This document shows positions 1 through 8,077 of a DNA stretch of 64,000 nt, one piece after another. Source of the stretch: Bacillus sp. FSL H8-0547. GTDB lineage: Bacteria > Bacillota > Bacilli > Bacillales > Bacillaceae. The notes under the pieces were generated by a model. The model was not told where the DNA came from. It was given only the letters and a program-made list of their open reading frames with translations, and made no database searches. The DNA lies in assembly GCA_038002745.1 (NCBI GenBank), contig JBBODD010000001.1, forward strand, positions 2,170,001 to 2,234,000, in the 5' to 3' direction. Positions within the stretch are counted from its first letter, which is position 1. Each line of letters opens with the position of its first letter. Both the position numbers and the translations under genes were made by a program.

Positions 1-272
1 TGTGCATAAAAACTCGGAGACTGTCATCTGGCACCTTTCTGCTTTTTGCTTTTAAACATCGATGCATCAAAGGATAACAGGGTTTTCTGAGGCTTTATCC
101 ATGTCGCAATTTGTCTTTCTTTTATTAATGAATAAAAGTTTTTATAAATGTTTGACTATTCAATATTTTGCAAATAGAATAAGAGAGTAAATATATTCTA
201 TCTATGTAAAAGGAGGGATAAATTAGAAGTTTTTGAGAATTGCGAGGCTAATTTACTAGGGGGGTCAAGTAG
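1..272 (+). promoter_or_regulatory. Leader and sigma-A promoter of the protease gene
   Basis: No gene is seen in the first 272 bases. A very good sigma-A promoter is present: TTGACT at 152-157, a 17-bp spacer and TAGAAT at 175-180. Two Shine-Dalgarno-like sites follow, AAAGGAGGG at 208-216 and AGGGGGG at 258-264; the second serves the TTG start at 273. An octapeptide frame (TTG at 233 to TAG at 257-259) lies between them and ends on the second site. A GGATAA/TTATCC inverted repeat sits near 72-100, but I recognise no known riboswitch. Confidence 0.7.
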
Positions 273-3200
273 TTGAAAGTTAAGCTGAAAAGATCGTTAT
301 TTTTAATGTTCGCTTTCTTGCTGGTTTTCTCAAATGCTGTTATGGCAGCTGGTCCAACGGTTCAAAAAGGGAACGCCAATACCGAAGTGCAGAAAAATTT
401 CGGCAAGCAGACACTTAAAAATCCTGATACAGGAAAACAGTATAAGAGTTCAGATAAAGTACGTGTAATTGTCGAAGTAGAAGGCGAACCTGCAATTACA
501 TATGCAACAAAACAAGGGAAGAAATTTGATGCTCTGCCGAAAGCTAAACAGGACGAGCTGAAAGCTGATGCTCTTAAAGAGCAAAAAGCTGTCAAAAATC
601 AAATCGCTTCCAAAAATCTTGGAATGAAATTCGAACAGGAATTTACAACAGTCGTCAACGGTTTCTCCGGAGAAGTTGAATACGGCAAGATTGCTCTCAT
701 TGAGAAGCTGACTGGTGTAAATAATGTAACAATTGCTCATCAATATGAGCGTCCAAAAGCAAAGCCTGATATGAAGTACAGTAAAGAACTGGTTGAAGCG
801 CGCGAGTCATGGGACCTTGGCTATGACGGAGAAGGCATGATCGTCGGAATCATCGACACAGGTCTGGATCCAAGCCACAAAGACATGATTTTAAGCGAAG
901 ATACAGTTCCTGCCCTTTCTGAAGGTGCTGTAAATGACGCTAAGTCTGAGCTTGGCCTTCCGGGCAAGTTCTATACAGCAAAAGTGCCATATGGCTATAA
1001 CTATATGGATGAAAATGAAGAAATCCTTGACCTTGGACCTGGCGCTTCCATGCACGGCATGCATGTCGGCGGAACAGTAGGTGCAAATGGCGATGAAGAT
1101 AACGGCGGATTAAAAGGTGTGGCTCCTGAGGCACAGCTTTTAGCTCTTAAAGTTTTTGGAAATGATCCTGAAATGCCTTCTACATGGGGCGATATTTATA
1201 TTAAAGCAATCGATGATGCCATTGGACTTGGAGCCGATGTACTGAACATGAGCTTAGGCTCGACAGCATCGTTTGTACTTCCTGAAGATCCTGAGCAGAT
1301 GGCCATTGCAAGAGCTGTTGAAAATGGCGTCGTTATGGCTGTTTCGGCCGGTAACTCTGCTCATTTAGGGAATGGCTTTGCAAACCCGTATGCAAGCAAC
1401 CCTGACGTTGGAGTAGTAGGAGCTCCTGGTCTGTCTTACGATTCACTTCAGGTCGCTTCCCTTGAAAACTCTAAAATTGACCTTGATGCAATGAAGGTGG
1501 ATGCAGATGGTGCTCCATTTGGTACAATCGGATACCAAAAACAGGACGGACCTAAGTTCCTTGATAAATTTAAAGGGCAAAAGCTTGAAATTGTATATGT
1601 AGGCGACGGTCAGCCTGCAGGTTATGAAGGAAAAGATGTTAAAGGTAAAGTTGTATTTGTTGTACGGACTGGAAGCTATTTCTATACAAATATCCAGAAA
1701 ACCGCTGAAGCACAGGGTGCTGCAGGTGTCATCATCCGCGGATTGCCTGCACATGGCGATTACGTGAATATGGCTCTTGATAAGCCGGTTATTCCAATCA
1801 TCTCCCTGAGTGTAGCTGACGGAAACGCGCTTGAAGCACAGGCGAAAGCAGGCAAAAAGCTTGAAGTAACATTTGGTGATGATAAAGTAGCGGCTCCAAA
1901 TGCGGAAGCCGGAAAAATGTCAGCCTTTACTTCATGGGGTGTAACGCCTAACCTTGATTTCAAACCTGAAATTACGGCACCGGGCGGTAAAATTCTGTCT
2001 ACATTCCAAGACAATCAGTACGGTATCATGAGCGGAACATCTATGGCTGCTCCACACGTTGCCGGCGGATCTGCAATTGTTCTTGAGAAAGTGGACGAGC
2101 TGTTTGATCTTGATGGGGCAAAACGAGTTCAGATGGCGAAAAACATTCTTATGAATACGTCTCAGCCAGTAATGGATAAGGGACTTGTAAATGATGCATT
2201 AGGGTGGGAAGTTCCATATTCCCCGCGCCGTCAGGGTGCAGGCCTGATGAAGCTTTACTCAGCGCTTAACACACCTGCTGTAGTTACAGAGTCAAAAACA
2301 GGTGAAGGCAAAGTAGCTCTTAAAGAAGTTGGCGATCAAGTGGAATTTACTCTTGATATTAAAAACTTCAGTAAGCAGGCTGTTTCTTATGATGTGAAAG
2401 CTAATGTTCAAACAGATTTCGCTAACGGCGGGTCACTTGGATACAATTACGACGAGCTTGAAGCTCAGGAACTGATTGACGCGGTAATCAAAGTAAACGG
2501 CGAAGAAACAGCGAAAGTTGATCTTGCTGCCGGTGAAACGAAAACTGTAAAAGTTACTCTTGATACTTCAAATGCTAAAGTTTTAGGTGATGATTTCGAA
2601 ACACCAGTATCTGTAAAAGATGTCTTCAAAAACGGGTACTTTGTAGAAGGATTCGTCACATTCTCGGCTGAAGGCTTATCACAGCTTACTGTTCCTTATG
2701 TCGGATTTAACGGCGACTGGGGCAAAGCGCCAATCCTTGATGCCATGAATTTTGACACAGAGAACGAAACGTTCTACGGAGATGCAGGGGTAGTGACACG
2801 CGACGGAAACAGCTTTAACTACCTTGGTTTTGATGCATTCAACAGCAAAATGCCGTTTGATGCACGCAAAATTGCGATTTCACCTAATGGTGATGGAAGC
2901 CAGGACGAGATCATTCCTGTTCTGTCCTTCCTGAGAAATGCGAAAGAAGTGAAATTCAACGTTCTTGACGAGAACAAAAATCAGCTGCGTACAATCCGCA
3001 CAGAGCTTGAAGTCCGCAAGCATTATTTTGACGGCGGCTCAGGTCCGACGTACTCATTAAATCCTGCTGCACAGTGGGATGGAAAAGTGAAAAATGCTCT
3101 TGTTAAAGACGGGCAGTATTACTATGAAATCGCTGCTGCGGTCGATTTCCCTGGTAAAGCTCCTCAAAAAGTACACGTGCCTGTTATCGTTGACACGGTT

Positions 3201-4907
3201 CAGCCGACTTTAGAAGCTGAATTCAACAAAGATACAGTCACATTTGAAGGATCAGATGACCGTTCAGGTCTTGCATACTTTGATGTCCTTGTTAACGGCG
3301 AGTCTGTTATCGGCAAAGATAAAGACGGCAACCCGCTAACTCTTGCACCGACAACAAAGGAATTCAAGATTGCAGATCTTAAGGCCGGTTCAACTGTAAC
3401 GGTTCTTGCAGCAGACCATGCAGGAAACACTTCTGCTAAAGAATTTAAAGGCGTGAATGACGGAACCATTCCTTCAATCATTGCTGAGCTTCCTGAAGCA
3501 CTGGGAACGTATGATACGAGCGAAGTGCCTGTAAAAGGCTATATCACAGATGAGTCTAAAGTGACGAACTTTACAGTTGCAGGCAAACCTGTAGAGTTGA
3601 AATGGAACGCTGAATTAAAACGCTATGAATTTGATGTAAAATTGACGCTTGAAGACGGCTATCACAGCGTGACAATGGCGGGAGAAGACGAGGCAGGAAA
3701 CAAGATTTCCTTCATCAAACGCTTCTTCGTAGATACGACAGCTCCTGAACTGACTGTTGAAGCACCTTCTTCTGTTAGTGAAGCAACTGAAAAAGTAACG
3801 CTTAAAACAACAGCATCAGACAATTTCGAAGAGCTTCGTGTGACAGTTGACGGAGATGAAGTTTTCGTTAACCTTCTGAAAGAGCCTTACGGAATGAACA
3901 AAATTACGAAAACGCTAAGCACGGATGTTGCCCTTCAGCCTGGAGAAAACACATTCATGGTTGAAGCAACTGACCTCGCGGGACACAAGACAGTAAAAGA
4001 AGTAAAAGTATACCGCGGAGATGATAAAGTCAGCCGCATCAGCGGAAAGAACCGCTATGAGACAGCTGCAGCAATCAGTGCAGAGGGCTGGGAAAGCTCA
4101 GAGCTTGTCTTCCTTGCAAAAGGACAGGACTTTGCAGATGCTTTAGCAGGTGTTCCTCTCGCAGCTCAATATGACGCTCCAATTTTACTGACAGATTCAA
4201 AAGGTTTGTCAGGTGCTACAAAAGCAGAACTTGACAGACTTGGTGCAGAAACTGTTGTCATCCTTGGAGGAACAGGTGCTGTATCACAGGCTGTAGAAGA
4301 TCAGCTTGAGAAGCTTGGTTATGATGTTGACCGTATTGCAGGTAAAGACCGCTGGACAACGGCTGCTGCTATTGCAGAAGAAGTAGCTCCGGATGGATCT
4401 GAAGATGCAGTCGTAGTCAATGGCACAAGCTTTGCAGATGCTCTTGCTGTAGCTTCTTATGCAGGGCAATACGGCATGCCGGTTGTCTTGTCGCAGAAAG
4501 ATAAGCTTCCTGGTGCATCAAGCAAAGTTCTTAAAGAGCTTGGTGTTAAAAACACATTGGCAGTCGGCGGACCAGTGGCCCTTGCTGACAGTGTAGTGAA
4601 AAACCTTCCTGGCGCTGAGAGAATCTACGGCAAAGACCGTTATGCAACAAGCGTGAAGCTTGCCGAATTCTTCGAGCCGGAATTAGACGTTGTTTATGCA
4701 GCTACAGGTCTTAACTTCGCTGATGCATTAGCAGGCGGAGCACTTGCAGCCAAGCATGAAAGCGGAGTAATCTTAGTCGGCAAATCACTTTCTTCAGATG
4801 TGCGCAAGTTCTTTGGAGAAAATGAAATCGGCGAAGTAAAAGTATTTGGCGGTGAAACGGCCGTTTCAAATGACGTGCTTGCTGAAATTAACCAGCTTGT
4901 ACGCTAA
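273..4907 (+). CDS. Cell-wall-anchored subtilisin-like serine protease (S8) with CW_binding_2 repeats
   Basis: Secreted subtilase of 1544 residues, probably processing or degrading proteins at the cell surface. After a signal peptide (about 1-26) and an inhibitor-like propeptide, the catalytic triad is visible: Asp195 in GIIDTGLDPSH, His261 in HGMHVGGT and Ser590 in GTSMAAPHVAGG. A PA (protease-associated) insert lies near residues 420-530 between His and Ser, as in Vpr and lactocepin-type enzymes. Beta-sandwich (Fn3/Ig-like) domains fill about 690-1250. Three CW_binding_2 repeats (about 1255-1544, each with a GKNRYET-like motif) should hold it on the wall. The start is TTG with a good ribosome site 8 nt upstream. 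Vpr of B. subtilis lacks such repeats. The substrate is unknown. Confidence 0.93.
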   Translation: MKVKLKRSLFLMFAFLLVFSNAVMAAGPTVQKGNANTEVQKNFGKQTLKNPDTGKQYKSSDKVRVIVEVEGEPAITYATKQGKKFDALPKAKQDELKADALKEQKAVKNQIASKNLGMKFEQEFTTVVNGFSGEVEYGKIALIEKLTGVNNVTIAHQYERPKAKPDMKYSKELVEARESWDLGYDGEGMIVGIIDTGLDPSHKDMILSEDTVPALSEGAVNDAKSELGLPGKFYTAKVPYGYNYMDENEEILDLGPGASMHGMHVGGTVGANGDEDNGGLKGVAPEAQLLALKVFGNDPEMPSTWGDIYIKAIDDAIGLGADVLNMSLGSTASFVLPEDPEQMAIARAVENGVVMAVSAGNSAHLGNGFANPYASNPDVGVVGAPGLSYDSLQVASLENSKIDLDAMKVDADGAPFGTIGYQKQDGPKFLDKFKGQKLEIVYVGDGQPAGYEGKDVKGKVVFVVRTGSYFYTNIQKTAEAQGAAGVIIRGLPAHGDYVNMALDKPVIPIISLSVADGNALEAQAKAGKKLEVTFGDDKVAAPNAEAGKMSAFTSWGVTPNLDFKPEITAPGGKILSTFQDNQYGIMSGTSMAAPHVAGGSAIVLEKVDELFDLDGAKRVQMAKNILMNTSQPVMDKGLVNDALGWEVPYSPRRQGAGLMKLYSALNTPAVVTESKTGEGKVALKEVGDQVEFTLDIKNFSKQAVSYDVKANVQTDFANGGSLGYNYDELEAQELIDAVIKVNGEETAKVDLAAGETKTVKVTLDTSNAKVLGDDFETPVSVKDVFKNGYFVEGFVTFSAEGLSQLTVPYVGFNGDWGKAPILDAMNFDTENETFYGDAGVVTRDGNSFNYLGFDAFNSKMPFDARKIAISPNGDGSQDEIIPVLSFLRNAKEVKFNVLDENKNQLRTIRTELEVRKHYFDGGSGPTYSLNPAAQWDGKVKNALVKDGQYYYEIAAAVDFPGKAPQKVHVPVIVDTVQPTLEAEFNKDTVTFEGSDDRSGLAYFDVLVNGESVIGKDKDGNPLTLAPTTKEFKIADLKAGSTVTVLAADHAGNTSAKEFKGVNDGTIPSIIAELPEALGTYDTSEVPVKGYITDESKVTNFTVAGKPVELKWNAELKRYEFDVKLTLEDGYHSVTMAGEDEAGNKISFIKRFFVDTTAPELTVEAPSSVSEATEKVTLKTTASDNFEELRVTVDGDEVFVNLLKEPYGMNKITKTLSTDVALQPGENTFMVEATDLAGHKTVKEVKVYRGDDKVSRISGKNRYETAAAISAEGWESSELVFLAKGQDFADALAGVPLAAQYDAPILLTDSKGLSGATKAELDRLGAETVVILGGTGAVSQAVEDQLEKLGYDVDRIAGKDRWTTAAAIAEEVAPDGSEDAVVVNGTSFADALAVASYAGQYGMPVVLSQKDKLPGASSKVLKELGVKNTLAVGGPVALADSVVKNLPGAERIYGKDRYATSVKLAEFFEPELDVVYAATGLNFADALAGGALAAKHESGVILVGKSLSSDVRKFFGENEIGEVKVFGGETAVSNDVLAEINQLVR

Positions 4908-4919
4908 GAAATAAGAAAG

Positions 4920-4951
4920 AGCTGCCGGATTTGATCATCCGGCAGCTTTTT
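4920..4951 (+). terminator. Rho-independent terminator after the protease gene
   Basis: An 11-bp perfect stem (AGCTGCCGGAT, 4920-4930, with 4937-4947) has a 6-nt loop and is followed by a T run. Confidence 0.92.
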
Positions 4952-5044
4952 CCTGTTTTCATGACAAAAGTAACGGTTTATGAAAAGCAGATTTCCCTAT
5001 TTCTTTTTCATTCTCAAAATTTAATAAAATTGGCAGATAGCCGG

Positions 5045-5053
5045 TGCTATAAT
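5045..5053 (+). promoter_or_regulatory. Extended -10 promoter of the lytC-like gene
   Basis: TGCTATAAT is a perfect extended -10 element, about 45 nt upstream of the start codon. No good -35 is in register. A TAAA at 5025 followed by GCCGGTGC at 5040 is a poor sigma-D candidate; the B. subtilis lyt operon uses sigma-D and sigma-A, so both were considered. Confidence 0.5.
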
Positions 5054-5096
5054 AGGAGAGTACTAGCGAATCATGCAGAAAAAAGGAGAGTGAACG

Positions 5097-7205
5097 ATGA
5101 AAAGCAAGTCATGGATGCTTGGCATCCTTCTATTTGTCATGCTATTTTTGGCCCCGAACACCGGTTTTGCAGAAAAAGTGCTGGTGATTGATCCGGGTCA
5201 TGGAGGCAAATTCAGCGGCACGTGCGGACTGACGGGGAATACGACCGGCTTCTGTGAAAAAAACGCCAACCTGATTGTTTCTCAAAAAGTAAGAGATTTA
5301 CTTAAGACAAGTGGGATCAAAGTTTATCTTACGAGAGACAAGGATATGGAATTTGCTTCTTACCTGAAAAAAGCGGACGGAAGTACAGACGGCGGGGACT
5401 TTGATATCCGCATGAGAACCGCCAATTCATTTGCAAGCGGAAACAATGATAACAGTGTCTTTATTTCTCTCCATCATAACGCACATCCAAGCAATCCATA
5501 TGTAAAAGGCTATGAAACCTATTTCTACAATGGTGTTGATCATGCAAAGGAAGAGTATCCGCACGATCCGATGCAAATCAAGTACTTGGGAGACAACCGC
5601 AGACTGGCGAATGAAATTCATCCGACAGTGCTTGCGAAGCTTGGATCCATCGACAGAGGCATTATGGATGATCAGAGCTTTTACGTCATCCGCAATGCGC
5701 AGATGCCTGCAGTCCTTGTAGAAATGGGCTTCATGACAAATCGTGAAGAAGAAGCGCGCATCAAAACAGCTGATTTCCAGAACAAAGCTGCACAGGCGCT
5801 TGCCACATCTGTGGTCAATTATTTTAAAGTTTTTGAAGTTTATGACATGAACAGCAATAAAAAGCTTTATACGTCAAAATCAAAAGATCAGGCCCTTACA
5901 TACGCGAAAAAACAGTCAAAACCGGTCAGAGTTTTTGACAAAAATGCTCAAAAAGATATCTACAAAACAACGGCTCTCTATGAGGTGCATCACCGTACCA
6001 TCGGCAAACTGGGAGACTTCTATACCTCACCGGATGCCATGGAATATGCACAGAGCTACCGCAATACAAGACTGGTCTATAAAAGTACAGGATTTACACT
6101 ATGGTCTAATTTCCTTCCTGCTAAATACGAGCTATACGTAAGCGGCACGAAGAAAGGAAGCTACGTAGACTTTGAACATGCGCGCTATATTGCAGAGAAG
6201 AATGCTCCGAATGCAAGAGTCATTAATAAAGTTTCGGGTGAAATTGTCTTTACAAATATCGCAAACGACAAAGTGACAAGAAAGCTTCCTGTCACAAAGC
6301 TTGCCGGGGATGACCGCTACAAGACAGCCATCAGCGTGTCGCGGAAAATGTACCCTGCAGGTTTTGCAGACAGCAAGCCTGACAAAACGATTCTTATTGC
6401 AACAGGCACAGAATATGCGGACGCTCTTTCTGCCGGACCGCTCTCACGCAAGCACGGCGCAGCGCCGATTCTTTTAGTGAAAGGAACCTCGCTTGGGACG
6501 GACACCGTAAATGAAATCAGCCGCCTTAAAGCGAAAAAAGCGATTATTCTCGGAGGAGAAGTCGCGGTTTCAAAAGGCATTGAAACACAGCTGCAATCAA
6601 TGAAACTCTCGACACAGAGAATCAGCGGAGCAAACCGCTTTGAAACGAATCAGAAAATCCTGAACGAGGTCGGAAATGTTGACGGCTATTTCATTGCTTC
6701 GGGCAGAAACTATCCCGATGCATTGGGGGCAGCACCAATCGCAGCCCAGAAAAATTGGGCCATCATGCTTTCAGATACAAAATCACTTCCAAGCGCGTCA
6801 AGTGCAAAGCTGAAAGGCAAACAGGCTCTTATCGTCGGAGGGACTAGTGTGCTGACATCTGCGGTCGATACGCAGGTTAAAAACGCTGGACCGTCAAGCT
6901 ACACGCGTTTAGCCGGGGAAAACCGGTATGAAACGCTTGCTAAAGTATTATGGAAATTCGATTCTAGTTTAAGCTCAGATTCTATCATGGTATCAACAGG
7001 AGCGAACTTCCCGGATGCTCTGGCCGCAGCACCGCTTTCCATCATAACGAAAGCACCGCTGATTTTGACAGGCCCGGCGATCAACCGTCCTCTTGAAACG
7101 TACATTATGGAATATGGCGGCAAGCACCACATGGAGGAAATGACGCTTGTAGGCGGGGCAGTCCCTGCTGAAATGAGCAGTGAGATCTTCAACAGAATCA
7201 GATAA
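5097..7205 (+). CDS. lytC: N-acetylmuramoyl-L-alanine amidase, LytC-like
   Basis: Autolysin that cuts the amide bond between N-acetylmuramic acid and the stem peptide. A signal peptide ends near residue 25 and the Amidase_3 domain begins at once (VLVIDPGHGG). Zinc ligands His35, Glu54 and the His in LHHNAH (about 126-130), and the catalytic Glu209 in VEMGF, are all present. Residues 245-385 form two similar modules of unknown function, and 395-702 are three CW_binding_2 repeats. B. subtilis LytC has the opposite order (repeats first, amidase last), so this is a rearranged LytC-type enzyme. It is followed by a lipoprotein and a LytB-like protein, recalling the lytABC operon. The ATG has AAAGGAG 8 nt upstream. 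Confidence 0.88.
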   Translation: MKSKSWMLGILLFVMLFLAPNTGFAEKVLVIDPGHGGKFSGTCGLTGNTTGFCEKNANLIVSQKVRDLLKTSGIKVYLTRDKDMEFASYLKKADGSTDGGDFDIRMRTANSFASGNNDNSVFISLHHNAHPSNPYVKGYETYFYNGVDHAKEEYPHDPMQIKYLGDNRRLANEIHPTVLAKLGSIDRGIMDDQSFYVIRNAQMPAVLVEMGFMTNREEEARIKTADFQNKAAQALATSVVNYFKVFEVYDMNSNKKLYTSKSKDQALTYAKKQSKPVRVFDKNAQKDIYKTTALYEVHHRTIGKLGDFYTSPDAMEYAQSYRNTRLVYKSTGFTLWSNFLPAKYELYVSGTKKGSYVDFEHARYIAEKNAPNARVINKVSGEIVFTNIANDKVTRKLPVTKLAGDDRYKTAISVSRKMYPAGFADSKPDKTILIATGTEYADALSAGPLSRKHGAAPILLVKGTSLGTDTVNEISRLKAKKAIILGGEVAVSKGIETQLQSMKLSTQRISGANRFETNQKILNEVGNVDGYFIASGRNYPDALGAAPIAAQKNWAIMLSDTKSLPSASSAKLKGKQALIVGGTSVLTSAVDTQVKNAGPSSYTRLAGENRYETLAKVLWKFDSSLSSDSIMVSTGANFPDALAAAPLSIITKAPLILTGPAINRPLETYIMEYGGKHHMEEMTLVGGAVPAEMSSEIFNRIR

Positions 7206-7210
7206 TAGAA

Positions 7211-7250
7211 AAGATTCGGGCTTGAAGTCATATGCCCGGATCTTTTTTTA
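7211..7250 (+). terminator. Terminator after the lytC-like gene
   Basis: A stem of AAGATtCGGGC (7211-7221) with GCCCGgATCTT (7234-7244) is followed by seven T. It sits 18 nt before the next start, so some readthrough into the lipoprotein gene is likely. Confidence 0.85.
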
Positions 7251-7267
7251 GATAAGGAATGATAAAT

Positions 7268-8029
7268 ATGAAAAAATGGATGTTTATTTTGGGTTTGACT
7301 CTCTTAATTGCAGCCGGCTGTTCTCAGGAGCCGGAAGAAGCTGTACAAGAACCGGAATCAGAAGCTCCGGTACAGGACGAAAAACCTGCGGCAGAACCAG
7401 AAAAAGAGAGCAAGCCATCAGAAGACACTGAGCCGTCAGATCAGGCAAAGGAAGAAAAAGAGAAAGAAGAAGGCGATGAAAGTTCTAAAGAAATGACAGG
7501 AAATTCCGATAAAAAGAAAGAGAGTAAGAATAGTTTGGACGGTCCTTACAAGGCCTACCGTCCTAAGACCGGAGCAACCAAGCAATTTGAGGAACAGGGC
7601 ACCGTTTTGCTGACTGAAACAATTACCGCAGCCAACGATGACTATGTTCAGATTGCTCTGAGATTAGGAGATTCAACAACTACCCAGATCTATAAGTGGA
7701 CAGGCTCTGAAATGACACTCGTCTATGAGGACAGAGAGCTTCAGGATCACACGGCAGATCTGCTTGATACATTTGAACCGAATATGAATGAAAAGCTGCT
7801 CGGTGAAGGTGCTGACTGGAAGCTGCTTGATTCATCAGCAGCGGTTGAAACCCCATACGGTAAGATAGAGAACGCGGTTGTCATTCAGAAAACATCAAAT
7901 GAGGTAGTGGGAGAAGAAACGATTTTCACCAGGTATTATGCACCCGGCCTTGGACTGGTAAAAGAAGATTTTGAGCTTACAGGCGAAAATGGGTATAAGG
8001 GTGAGTCAAGTCTGTCCTCTGTTGAATAA
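7268..8029 (+). CDS. Lipoprotein between lytC-like and lytB-like genes
   Basis: Predicted lipoprotein of 253 residues. The N-terminus has a short hydrophobic stretch and the lipobox IAAGC; the Cys would be lipidated. Residues 20-95 are a low-complexity, Glu/Lys/Pro-rich linker that would span the wall. A globular C-terminal part (about 95-253) has no domain I recognise. Position suggests the role of LytA, the small lipoprotein of the B. subtilis lytABC operon, but I see no sequence kinship. ATG at 7268 is preferred over ATG at 7259, because AAGGA (7254-7258) directly abuts the earlier codon and is 9 nt from the later one. Confidence 0.8.
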   Translation: MKKWMFILGLTLLIAAGCSQEPEEAVQEPESEAPVQDEKPAAEPEKESKPSEDTEPSDQAKEEKEKEEGDESSKEMTGNSDKKKESKNSLDGPYKAYRPKTGATKQFEEQGTVLLTETITAANDDYVQIALRLGDSTTTQIYKWTGSEMTLVYEDRELQDHTADLLDTFEPNMNEKLLGEGADWKLLDSSAAVETPYGKIENAVVIQKTSNEVVGEETIFTRYYAPGLGLVKEDFELTGENGYKGESSLSSVE

Positions 8030-8077
8030 ACTAGTAATTCTATAAGCTCTCAATCTATTATTGCGGAGGAATTACTG

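Noticed and set aside
1-151. Cyclic-di-GMP or other riboswitch ahead of the surface protease
   Set aside because: I looked for the conserved cores of known classes and saw none; only a weak inverted repeat is present, and it lies upstream of the promoter.
5025-5047. Sigma-D promoter for the lytC-like gene
   Set aside because: TAAA and a GCCG-like block occur, but the spacing and -10 are poor; the extended -10 at 5045 explains the gene better.
4931-5191. 86-codon frame overlapping the lytC-like start
   Set aside because: It begins inside the terminator of the protease gene and overlaps a clear signal peptide in another frame.
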